The translations under genes and the position numbers were made by a program. The notes beneath the pieces are model-generated. The model was not told the DNA's origin, did not search any database, and was given only the letters and a program-made list of their open reading frames with translations. This document shows positions 42,732 to 50,251 of a DNA stretch of 64,000 bases, one piece after another (within the stretch, counting starts at the first letter, position 1; each line of letters starts with the position of its first letter). Origin of the DNA: Gp6-AA40 sp035263125 (GTDB taxonomy: Bacteria > Acidobacteriota > Vicinamibacteria > Vicinamibacterales > UBA2999); the NCBI GenBank assembly GCA_035263125.1, contig DATFRP010000324.1, positions 32,444 through 96,443 on the forward strand, written 5' to 3'.

Positions 42732-43942
42732 CACGCTGCGCCTCCCGGCTCGGACAGGACCGCCGCCGGCTGGTGCGCTTCCATGTCCCATTCGAGCTTC
42801 GGCGAGACCGCGCCGCGCAACTGCCCGCGGTACGTGCCCCGGGCCGACGCTCCGGTGGCCGAGTCGTAGACGTGAAACGCCGTGGCGTTGTCGAGCTCGC
42901 AGGTGTAGGCTTCGTCACCTTCGAAGAAGGCGAGCGAGGTGCTGATCGTATAGGTCGTCTCTGAAAGCAGGTGTGCCGGAATCTGCACCTTCGCGACGCC
43001 GTCGGCAGGACCATCGACCGGCACCGACGCGGGCATGACGGATCGAAACGCCAACGCCCCACGGGCGAGGACATCGATCTGCGCGCGCACCTCGAGCCGA
43101 GGAAGCGTGGTCCGGAAACCGATGTGCACCCACACGGGGTCCTCGACTTTGATCGCCCCGACTTCCTTGCCCTTGGCCGAGACCAGCCGCACGAACACGA
43201 TCTCGCCCGCTTTGCAGACGTGTCCGCCTGATTTCTTGGTCTGCCGCCGGCGATTGATCGTCGACCACGCCGATGCCTGATACTCGGACACGATCTGCTC
43301 CGGCGGACCGATGCCCATCATCTGCCCGGCGTTGATCCAGATCACGCGATCGCACAGCCGCGTGATCGCATCCATATCGTGCGAGACGAACAGCACCGTC
43401 ATCCCCGCGCGTCCGCTCTCCTGCACGCGCTCGAGGCACCGCTCCTGGAACTCCATGTCGCCGACCGCGAGCACTTCGTCGGCGAGCAGGATGTCGGGCC
43501 GCATGTTGATCGCGACCGAGAACGCCAGGCGCAAGTACATCCCGCTCGAATATCGCTTGACGGACGAGTCGAGAAAATCGTCGAGACCGGCGAACTGCAC
43601 GATGTCGTCGAGACGCGCTTCGACTTCAGCCGCGGAGATGCCGTACATCGCCGCGTTCAAGTAGATGTTGTCGCGCCCTGAGAGGTCCTGCTGAAAACCG
43701 GCGCCGAGCGCGAGCAGCGGGACCACCCGGCCGCGCCCGACGACGCGGCCTTCGGTCGGCGGGGTCACGCGCGAGAGCACCTTGAGCAGCGTCGTCTTGC
43801 CGGCGCCGTTCGGGCCGATCACGCCGAGGATGGTGCCCGGCTCGACCGTGAACGAAACGTTTCTGAGCGCCCAGAGATCGAACGGGCGTTTGGACCCGAC
43901 TCGATAACGCTTGCCCAGGTTCTCGACGACGAGCGACTTCAT
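42731..43942 (-). CDS. wzt: polysaccharide ABC exporter ATPase (Wzt) with glycan-binding domain
   Basis: 403 residues. ATPase domain: Walker A GPNGAGKT at 43-50, signature YSSGM near 131-135, Walker B ILLADEVLAVGD from 151, H-loop His about 188. From about 240 a C-terminal beta-rich Wzt_C-like domain of some 150 residues follows (EIVFVRL, DPVWVHIGFRT, YTISTSLAFFEGD), the domain that reads the chain-terminal modification in O9a-type systems. It implies that export depends on a capped or modified chain end, which fits the methyltransferases nearby. ATG at 43942 overlaps the regulator stop as ATGA. Confidence 0.92.
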   Translation of the reverse strand: MKSLVVENLGKRYRVGSKRPFDLWALRNVSFTVEPGTILGVIGPNGAGKTTLLKVLSRVTPPTEGRVVGRGRVVPLLALGAGFQQDLSGRDNIYLNAAMYGISAAEVEARLDDIVQFAGLDDFLDSSVKRYSSGMYLRLAFSVAINMRPDILLADEVLAVGDMEFQERCLERVQESGRAGMTVLFVSHDMDAITRLCDRVIWINAGQMMGIGPPEQIVSEYQASAWSTINRRRQTKKSGGHVCKAGEIVFVRLVSAKGKEVGAIKVEDPVWVHIGFRTTLPRLEVRAQIDVLARGALAFRSVMPASVPVDGPADGVAKVQIPAHLLSETTYTISTSLAFFEGDEAYTCELDNATAFHVYDSATGASARGTYRGQLRGAVSPKLEWDMEAHQPAAVLSEPGGAA

Positions 43943-44574
43943 GGAGCGTCCGGCGGCGCGGCGAGCGTGCTCGCAGCCTCGAGTCCGCCGACCGGCTGCA
44001 GCATCAGCAGCTTCTCGGGAGGAACCCCGCTTCGCTGGAGCAGCTTCGATGTGCCCGCCGGCCGTTCGAGCACCGCGACGACAAGCACGTCGTAGGCGAT
44101 GCTGGCATGATCGGCAATCGCATGCACCGGCAGGCCGAGGAAGCGACCGCCTTCTCCATCGGGAGGCCCGAAGACCGCCACGAGCTCGAGCCCCATGTCG
44201 CGCACGAGGAGATACACGAGCTCGGCGGCATCGCCCGTTCCGTAGATCGCGACGCGCTTCCGCGTGGCCACCGCAGCGGACAGGCTGCGCCTGAGGTGGC
44301 GACGGGCGTCTCGATAGAAATCGAGCGAGTACTTCATGAACTCGTAGGTCAGCCGCGCCTTGCGCGCAACGCCGCGGGGCGTGAGCGAATACACCAGTCG
44401 GTTGGGCGATGCCGTGGTGCATTTGACGTAGCCCTTCCGGATCAACCGCTTGAGATAGAGGTTGGTCAGCCCGAGTGCGATGCCGAGGCGCGAGGCCAGC
44501 GTGCGCTGTGTGATGGTGGACTCCTGCTCAAGCGCTTCCAGGAGCTGGAGATCGCGGCGAGATTCGACGTCCAT
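43939..44574 (-). CDS. winged-helix regulator with Rossmann sensor-like domain
   Basis: 211 residues from the ATG at 44574. Residues 5-70 form a winged helix (LLEALEQES-ITQRTLASRLGIALGLTNLYLKRLIRKGYV, wing LVYSLTPRG), of MarR/Lrp-like type. From about 107 a Rossmann-like domain begins: VAIYGTGDAAELVYLLV (GTGDAAE at 112-118), then VAVFGP, FLGLPVHAI and YDVLVVAV, similar to the nucleotide-sugar-binding N-terminal part of PglD-type enzymes. It heads the export operon, so a repressor responding to a sugar nucleotide is plausible. The start is uncertain: GTG 44625 and TTG 44664 are in frame, and none has a strong ribosome site. Confidence 0.75.
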   Translation of the reverse strand: MDVESRRDLQLLEALEQESTITQRTLASRLGIALGLTNLYLKRLIRKGYVKCTTASPNRLVYSLTPRGVARKARLTYEFMKYSLDFYRDARRHLRRSLSAAVATRKRVAIYGTGDAAELVYLLVRDMGLELVAVFGPPDGEGGRFLGLPVHAIADHASIAYDVLVVAVLERPAGTSKLLQRSGVPPEKLLMLQPVGGLEAASTLAAPPDAP

Positions 44575-44654
44575 GAGCGTGTGAGTGAAGGGAGTGGGCG
44601 GAGACGACTCCGCCCCGTCGGTCACAACGCTCGCCGCAGGGGGAGGGGGCGCGC

Positions 44655-44689
44655 GTTCAACCAATGAACGGGATGTTCACGAAATGAAC
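44655..44689. promoter_or_regulatory. operator array of four alternating half-sites
   Basis: GTTCA at 44655-44659, TGAAC at 44665-44669, GTTCA at 44675-44679 and TGAAC at 44685-44689: alternating inverted half-sites with five-base spacers, so starts are exactly 10 bases apart (one helical turn). It covers the region just downstream of the predicted -10 box of the regulator promoter, as expected for a repressor operator bound by two dimers. The winged-helix protein encoded next to it is the natural candidate binder. Confidence 0.7.
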
Positions 44690-44695
44690 GCCGAA

Positions 44696-44724
44696 ATCTT
44701 CAATGATTTCTGCCGTTGTGTCAA
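44696..44724 (-). promoter_or_regulatory. predicted sigma70-type promoter of the export operon
   Basis: On the minus strand a perfect TTGACA -35 box (44719-44724) is followed after 17 bases by GAAGAT (44696-44701), a weak -10 with three matches. Transcription would start near 44689, at the edge of the half-site array. Confidence 0.55.
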
Positions 44725-44797
44725 CCGACTTAGGGGGAGGACCAGGGATCATGCCAGAAAATGTCGATCTTCCCGTGCTAAGCTCGTTGCGTCCCTG

Positions 44798-46243
44798 ATG
44801 TCTTGGCCGGGCCGACTGGCGGCGCTCTTGCTCCTCTCCGCCCACTTGCTGCTCAGTTATTCCCATAATTTCCTGGTCGAGCCCGACGACGACCGTTTGT
44901 GGCTCTATGCCGTGGCAATCGACCTCGGACGGAACCAGGCGCCAGCGCTCAACCAGCGCATCCACGCCTCGCTCGAACGCCTCGGGCGTCCGCTCAGCCA
45001 GCGAATCCGCTTCTCCCTTCGCGAGCAGTACAAGCGCAACTACACCGCCGCTGCAGGCGTGCAGGGAATCGCCGCTCGCATCGCTGGCGGGCGGGTCGCG
45101 AATCTGAGGGTCGACTACCCCGCCTACCTCGGCCGAACGATGTACGCCAGCTTCGTCGCGGTCTACGGCGTGACCTGCCTCGTCGTGGTCCTCATCGCCA
45201 TGCTGCCGGGCGATCGACGCTGGCTCCTGGCCACGCTATTGGCCGTCACCGCCATCGCCGCCATGGAAACCGCGTTCGATCTCGCCGGCGATCATTGGTC
45301 CGGGCTGCCGACGCTGCTCCCCGATGCACAGACGCGAGAGAACTTCGGGCAGAATCTGTGGCCGAACCTGCCGGCGCTGTTCATCAATCCACAGGTTCAG
45401 CTCTCGCCGTTCGGCGATACTCCGCGGAATCACTTCATCCTGCTGATGCTCCCGCTGTTCCTCCTGCGCTGGCGGGGCTGGATCACCGCCTCGTATCTCT
45501 TCCTCGCCGGGCTCGCCTTCGTGCATCAGAGCCATACCGGGCTCGTGCTCGCGTTCCTGGTCGCGATCGATGCGCTGATGCGCCCCGCGATCTTCCGGAC
45601 GAAGGCCGCGCTCGTCGTCGCGCTGGTGCTCGTCATGTTCGTCGGACGCGAGTCGCTCGGCGGCGTGATCGGCGTGGCGCGGCCGATCGTGCTCACCGCA
45701 GCTGCGGCCGGCGTGCTGTCGATCGCCGTGTGCATCTACTGGGGAATCCGCGGCCGGACGGCCGGTCTCGCCCGTATCCTCGGCGGCATTCGCGATCGAC
45801 TCGCCATGCGCGGCGACCCGTTCGCCGACCTGGCGATCATCGCCGTCATCCTCGCGGCGACCTTTCCCATCGTCGCCGCCATCAACGCAATAGGCAGTGA
45901 GGCGCAGAGCCTCTACTTCTGGACGCAGGTGCACGGCCGGTCGCTGGGCATCTTCAGACCGGCACTCGTGTTGGCGCTCGCGCTCCTCGCCGTCTCCCGG
46001 CTGCAGACATCGAGCGGCGAACGGTTCACCGAAGGCCTCGTGCTGATGCTCGCCGCGGCCGCGCTCGTCCCGAGCCTCGTCGAAGCGTCGATGCACGACC
46101 GTCATCCGATCGCGCGCATCGAGCGCGAGGCGCGTCCACTCGAGGCGGCGGTCGGTCCGGCCATCGATTGGGGCGCGATCGGTCGCCTGTCGGAGCCTGA
46201 GATCTATTACGCGATCGCACGCACGCTAGACACGGGGCGGTGA
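44798..46243 (+). CDS. polytopic membrane protein of unknown function
   Basis: 481 residues from the ATG at 44798. The N-terminal hydrophobic helix (about 6-24) is followed by an outer loop with VEPDDDRLWLY, then some ten hydrophobic stretches with a FGDTPRNHFIL loop and HQSHTGLVLAF. Acidic residues in the first loop recall GT-C enzymes or polysaccharide polymerase-like proteins, but I recognise no family. It is the only rightward gene between the two leftward operons and shares the divergent region with the regulator, so it might answer to the same operator. Its 3' end overlaps the convergent methyltransferase gene by 18 bases. No ribosome site is visible before the ATG. Confidence 0.72.
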   Translation: MSWPGRLAALLLLSAHLLLSYSHNFLVEPDDDRLWLYAVAIDLGRNQAPALNQRIHASLERLGRPLSQRIRFSLREQYKRNYTAAAGVQGIAARIAGGRVANLRVDYPAYLGRTMYASFVAVYGVTCLVVVLIAMLPGDRRWLLATLLAVTAIAAMETAFDLAGDHWSGLPTLLPDAQTRENFGQNLWPNLPALFINPQVQLSPFGDTPRNHFILLMLPLFLLRWRGWITASYLFLAGLAFVHQSHTGLVLAFLVAIDALMRPAIFRTKAALVVALVLVMFVGRESLGGVIGVARPIVLTAAAAGVLSIAVCIYWGIRGRTAGLARILGGIRDRLAMRGDPFADLAIIAVILAATFPIVAAINAIGSEAQSLYFWTQVHGRSLGIFRPALVLALALLAVSRLQTSSGERFTEGLVLMLAAAALVPSLVEASMHDRHPIARIEREARPLEAAVGPAIDWGAIGRLSEPEIYYAIARTLDTGR

Positions 46244-46855
46244 GGTCCCGACGCCGGCCGTCTCGAACACGAAGAGATGGTTCATCCCGTAAACGAATCG
46301 GCGGTGCCGGCAAAGAGCGAATCCGGCGCGCGTGCAAAGGTTCACGACATCGCGCGGCCACAAGCCGCCCACTTCGCCTGGCTTCATTCCGCCGCGGTGT
46401 CGATCCTCGCCATACCACCAGATCGCATGGCCGATCCCGCCGAGGATCGGATCGATCATGGTGATCGCGAGCGTGCCGCCAGACCGGATCACGCGCCGCG
46501 CCTCGACGAGCGCCGCGCCGCGATTCGGGATGTGATTCAGGCACGCGACGAACGTCACCGAGTCGAAGCTCGCGTCCGCAAACGGCAAACGCGCGGCGTC
46601 CTCGACGATCCGCGCACCGCCACCCCAGTCGTGGACGTCGACGCCGACGCCGTCGCCGTGCAGACGCACCAGTCGATTCGTTCCGGCGCCGACGTCGAGC
46701 ACTCGGCCGTGCAGGTGCGGAGCGACGGCCGCGATGCGCTCGTCTTCGAGCGTGGTCCATCCCAAACCGGGCAGCCACGACTGCGGAAACAAGGCGAGCC
46801 GGAACGGAATTCCGATCGCATCCCACGCCGACTGTGCTGCCGACTTGCGCGTCAT
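46226..46855 (-). CDS. SAM-dependent methyltransferase
   Basis: 209 residues. Motif I VLDVGAGTNRL near 52-62, GVDVHDWGG acidic strand, SFDSVTFVACLNHIPNR as the post-motif helix, and GTLAITMIDPI: a class I Methyltransf_11-type enzyme. The residue after the SAM-binding motif (ITMIDPILGGIGHAIWWYGED) is unusually rich in Gly and Trp. ATG at 46855 overlaps the upstream stop as ATGA. The last gene of the operon starting at 49927; the substrate is unknown. Confidence 0.82.
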   Translation of the reverse strand: MTRKSAAQSAWDAIGIPFRLALFPQSWLPGLGWTTLEDERIAAVAPHLHGRVLDVGAGTNRLVRLHGDGVGVDVHDWGGGARIVEDAARLPFADASFDSVTFVACLNHIPNRGAALVEARRVIRSGGTLAITMIDPILGGIGHAIWWYGEDRHRGGMKPGEVGGLWPRDVVNLCTRAGFALCRHRRFVYGMNHLFVFETAGVGTSPPRV

Positions 46856-47520
46856 GGCTTCTCCGCCAGAACCCAGTTGGAGATCCCGATCGGCGACTTG
46901 TACCTCCACCGTGCGGCAAGGCGGGCCATCCACAACGGACTCCGGTTCGGGAAGATATGGCCGCCCGAAGCGCTTCGAAGCACGCAAAGGCCGGCGGTGC
47001 GGCATACGTTCTCGAGAAACCGGCGTGAATAGCGCAGCACCCAGCGGTGCTCACGATCGACGAGCGCGAAGGCGAACTGCGCGGGATGATTGCGATTCGG
47101 CTCGATGACGAGAACCAGCCGGCGGCTCACCCGCGCCATTTCGGCGACCACGTGAACGGGGTCGGCGACGTGATGGAGGATCTCCCAGCCGTACACGAGG
47201 TCGAAGCTCCGGTCGCGATACGGGAGCGCACCGGCGTCGGCCGACACCACGTGGCCTTCGTTCTTCAATGGGTGGCGCAACAGCATGACGCGCGATCGAT
47301 CGGTCGCGTGCACGCACTCGATGCGCCTCCGTGCGTAGTAGGTCGAAAATCCGTCGCCGCACCCGACGTCGAGCGCGGTGCGAATGCGGCTGAAGTCGAT
47401 CCACGTCGCCAACAGATCCAGCCGCTGCTCGGCGAACAGCTTCACGACGGGATGATCGAAGCGCCGGAACCCGTGGTCGCGCTCCCAGTAGTCGCGCTGA
47501 CGCGCGTCGCTCGTCAGCAT
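46852..47520 (-). CDS. SAM-dependent methyltransferase
   Basis: 222 residues. N-terminal RDYWERDHGFRRFDHPVV, motif I ALDVGCGDGFSTYYA near 49-63, HATDRSRVMLL acidic strand, LPYRDRSFDLVYGWEILHHV, and RLVLVIEPNRNHP, all as in class I Methyltransf_11 enzymes. The aromatic N-terminus and the HPAQFAFAL segment are shared with methyltransferases found in glycan loci. The ATG at 47520 overlaps the 53-residue ORF stop (TGATG). The enzyme target is not identifiable. Confidence 0.84.
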   Translation of the reverse strand: MLTSDARQRDYWERDHGFRRFDHPVVKLFAEQRLDLLATWIDFSRIRTALDVGCGDGFSTYYARRRIECVHATDRSRVMLLRHPLKNEGHVVSADAGALPYRDRSFDLVYGWEILHHVADPVHVVAEMARVSRRLVLVIEPNRNHPAQFAFALVDREHRWVLRYSRRFLENVCRTAGLCVLRSASGGHIFPNRSPLWMARLAARWRYKSPIGISNWVLAEKP

Positions 47521-47681
47521 CACACCGGAGCCAGGCCGAATCCGCGCAAACTGTTGCCGGCCCGATCGGTAATCACGGTGCCCTCGGGCCGCGCCTGCCG
47601 CAACCATTCCGCGAACACTTCGCCTAGGGCCACAAAACCGACGATGGTTCGACGCCATCGCGGTATCGTCCACACCTTCAC
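47520..47681 (-). CDS. small hypothetical protein, 53 residues
   Basis: A short ORF with GTG at 47681 overlapping the stop of the large fusion gene as GTGA and with its own TGA overlapping the next ATG as TGATG. It encodes 53 residues: a basic aromatic start (VWTIPRWRRTIVGF), a short hydrophobic/acidic middle (FVALGEVFAEWL) and a glycine-rich end without cysteines. The two perfect overlaps argue that it is translated. I recognise no family; it may be a small subunit, an assembly factor or a leftover N-terminus of a larger lost protein. Confidence 0.55.
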   Translation of the reverse strand: MKVWTIPRWRRTIVGFVALGEVFAEWLRQARPEGTVITDRAGNSLRGFGLAPV

Positions 47682-49927
47682 GTTCGCGCCTCTTCGACCG
47701 TCGTCGCGACGGCTTCCCGCGCGAGCTGGACATGCGCGCGTCCGCGCGAGATCGGGATGTGGCGAGCGACGATCCACTTCCGCCGGGTAAGCTGCGCGGC
47801 GAGGGCTTCCCCTTCCTCGACCGGCAGCGTGAAGAAGATCGTCTTGAGCGTCTCGAGATCGAGAATGCGCGATGCCCCTCCGAGCACGCCGGCCGCGGAC
47901 GCCGCTGGGCCGAGGCGCAGGTGGTTGGGCGGCGGCAGATGATGACGCTCCATGGCCTGATCGAGCGAGATCGCGCACACGGCCTGCTTGAACGTCCCTT
48001 CCTCCCCCGACGCGCGCTTCACACGCCAGGCCGCCGGCCGCAGCGAGTGGCGCGCTTGGCCGGCCAGGCCGGACGGGTATTTGAGCTCGCCGATGCCGTC
48101 GAACTCCGACACGGCAAACGGAAGCGCCAGGACCGACCCGTCACAGCCGTTGAGCCGGACGTTCTCGCACAGATCCTTGAACGCGACATATCCCGGCTCG
48201 AATGCCACGACCACGGCACCGTGGTAACGGGCAGCGAGCATCGCGTAGACGCCGACGCCCGCGTCGATGTCATAGATGACGTCGCCAATCCCGATGCACT
48301 GGCGCAGCCACTTGACGGTGCTCCTGTCGAGACGAGGCTTCGCGTCGCCCTCGGCGGTGCCCGAAACCTGCACGCGAAGGGCGTAGCCGTACTTCTCCCT
48401 CTCGAGACGGACCGCCGAGCGTCCCTCGGCCATCGCGTTGACGCTCTCGATGCGCACGCTTGCGCCGGCGTCAGCTTCTTGTGACGGAGACGCCGGCGCC
48501 AGATCGGGTCGACCGCCGCCAAAGGCCGTTTCGATAGCATCGGCGAGCAGCGGCGCGACCGCGCGCCCGATTCCGTGCGGGCGCAGGAAGTCGGTGACGA
48601 AGCGACGGAGAAACGTGGCGTCGACCGGCGAGGTCAGCGTTGCATCGAGCTGTGCGGCGTGCTCTCTCAGATCCCGCGCCACGCGTACGCATCCACCGTG
48701 CTCCTCGAGCAGATAGTGGAAGTGCAGCGTGCTGCTCTGGCCGTCGGCATCCCCGCCGGCCAAGATCGTGAAGACCGGTCTCCCGACGATAGCCGCCTCG
48801 AGCTCCGCGCTCGTATTGAGGCCGATAACGCCGGCGCTGTGATGGAGGCACTCGTAGAATCCCTGCTGGGTGCGATCCGACGTGCGCAGCACGACGGCGC
48901 GAACATCATCAAACGGGCGCGACAGAAATGCCTTCGCGCCGCGCAGCGCCGGCCAGCGAAGCTCTTGGGCCGCCTCGTCCGCACCCAGCAGCGATAAATC
49001 GGGATGGGGTCGAATGATCAGGTTGGCTTCCCGGAGACGAGGGCTCGCCGAGCCGCGCACCGATTCGACCCACTTGCGCACGAACGCCAGCTCCGCGGAC
49101 GAGACCAACTGCGACGAGCACACGTAAAGAAAGGTTGGGCGCCCGGAATCGAGGCCAAGAGGCTCGTGGAAATCGGCGCGGCTCAGACGGGACCGCAGCT
49201 CGAAGAAGCCGTCGAATCGCGGCGCGCCTACGGCGACCACGCGATCTTCCGGGTACCCGTGCAGCCTCTGCGCTTCGCGGCGCTGTCCCTCGTTCCACAC
49301 GAAGATCCGATCGGGCCAGCGATGGAGACATCCCTTGGTGCTCAGGTTGTCCCAACTGTACAGCAGCATGGCTACCGGGATGCCGAGGGCGTGCGCGCTG
49401 GTCACGACGTCCGCCTGCGCGGCGCCGAAGTGCACGAGCGGAGAGACCAGCACGAGATCGGGGGCCTGCCCGCGCAGAAACTGGTCGTACAACGGATCGA
49501 TCGGCAACTGCCGCTCCGCGAGCTCGAACACGGCTTCCAGTCGCTGGATCTGCTGCGGCGGCAATTCACGAAGAACCGAGGCAGCACCATGGTCGTCGAC
49601 GCTCAACCGCAGCTCTTCACGCAGCTTGTGGATCGTCCGCGCCTGCAGCTTGGCGGCATTGTTCAAGGCCGGCTGCTGATAGTGCGCGCAGTCGCGCAGA
49701 CTGCGAAGCAGCCATGCCACTTCGGCCCATTGATCCGATCGATGAGAGGGACTCCGCACGACCGAGAACCGCGGCGACGGGATCTCGGCGCGATACTCAT
49801 CGTCGCGCGCGTCGCTCCACTCCTGGACGGCCAGCGCGACCTCGTGCCCGCGATCGACGAGCACTCGAATCATGCCCAGGAACGTTTCGACGTTCTTCTT
49901 CTGCTTCAGGACGACAAGGATCTTCAT
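47678..49927 (-). CDS. family 1 protein fused to degenerate FkbM methyltransferase domain
   Basis: 749 residues. Residues 1 to about 470 are a divergent family 1 module: MKILVVLKQKKN, SWDNLSTKG from 191, VGAPRFDGFF (the usual TGAQ is VGAP), RPHP 306-309, GLNTSAELEAAIVGRP 369-384. Then a linker and, from about 530, an FkbM-like domain: WLRQCIGIGDVIYDIDAGVG (motif I DIDAGVG at 554-560 against the canonical D-G-A-N-x-G), VVAFEPGYVAFKDLCENV-LNG. The late motif expected as IDVEG reads HLRLGPAASAAG, so the catalytic acidic pair is missing. It may have lost methyl transfer. It is the first gene of its operon; ATG at 49927. Confidence 0.75.
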   Translation of the reverse strand: MKILVVLKQKKNVETFLGMIRVLVDRGHEVALAVQEWSDARDDEYRAEIPSPRFSVVRSPSHRSDQWAEVAWLLRSLRDCAHYQQPALNNAAKLQARTIHKLREELRLSVDDHGAASVLRELPPQQIQRLEAVFELAERQLPIDPLYDQFLRGQAPDLVLVSPLVHFGAAQADVVTSAHALGIPVAMLLYSWDNLSTKGCLHRWPDRIFVWNEGQRREAQRLHGYPEDRVVAVGAPRFDGFFELRSRLSRADFHEPLGLDSGRPTFLYVCSSQLVSSAELAFVRKWVESVRGSASPRLREANLIIRPHPDLSLLGADEAAQELRWPALRGAKAFLSRPFDDVRAVVLRTSDRTQQGFYECLHHSAGVIGLNTSAELEAAIVGRPVFTILAGGDADGQSSTLHFHYLLEEHGGCVRVARDLREHAAQLDATLTSPVDATFLRRFVTDFLRPHGIGRAVAPLLADAIETAFGGGRPDLAPASPSQEADAGASVRIESVNAMAEGRSAVRLEREKYGYALRVQVSGTAEGDAKPRLDRSTVKWLRQCIGIGDVIYDIDAGVGVYAMLAARYHGAVVVAFEPGYVAFKDLCENVRLNGCDGSVLALPFAVSEFDGIGELKYPSGLAGQARHSLRPAAWRVKRASGEEGTFKQAVCAISLDQAMERHHLPPPNHLRLGPAASAAGVLGGASRILDLETLKTIFFTLPVEEGEALAAQLTRRKWIVARHIPISRGRAHVQLAREAVATTVEEART

Positions 49928-50251
49928 GTATCGATGGCGCGGTGGCGCGACGCCGGGGCCGCGGCGCCCTGACGTCAGCGGCGCGCGCGGCGCCGCTCGC
50001 GCGATCGCCGTGTCAGCGGTGGCGTTCGACGATCCTGTATCCCCGCGCGGAGCCTCGCTCAGGCACGCTGCCCGTCAACGACGAGATCGTACCATGTAAC
50101 GACGTACGGGAAGCTGGCGCGGAGGCGGGCGGCGACGTGCGGCTGCTGCAGCGCCCGTTATGGGTGGGGATGGATGCCGACGCGCCGGGCCAGGTCCTTT
50201 CGGCGCTGGCCGCGGCGATGTCAGCCGAATCGAAGCGGTGAGAGGTCGCGA
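49928..50251. other. 324-base intergenic stretch
   Basis: No gene is supported. The region separates two leftward genes. The minus strand has a possible TACGAT -10 near 50080 and a TTGACG near 50070, not well spaced. A plus-strand reading frame from about 50075 to 50241 looks weakly protein-like (LWVGMDADAPG) but lacks a start, a ribosome site and a recognised family. It could be a remnant. Confidence 0.4.

Noticed and set aside
44575..44664. Longer N-terminus for the regulator from a TTG
   Set aside because: The added residues are proline-rich and low-complexity with no ribosome site. The winged helix starts after the ATG at 44574. GTG at 44625 remains a lesser alternative.
50075..50241. 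Short plus-strand frame ending in AAAMSAESKR
   Set aside because: No start codon with a ribosome site and no recognisable family; noted only as a possible remnant.
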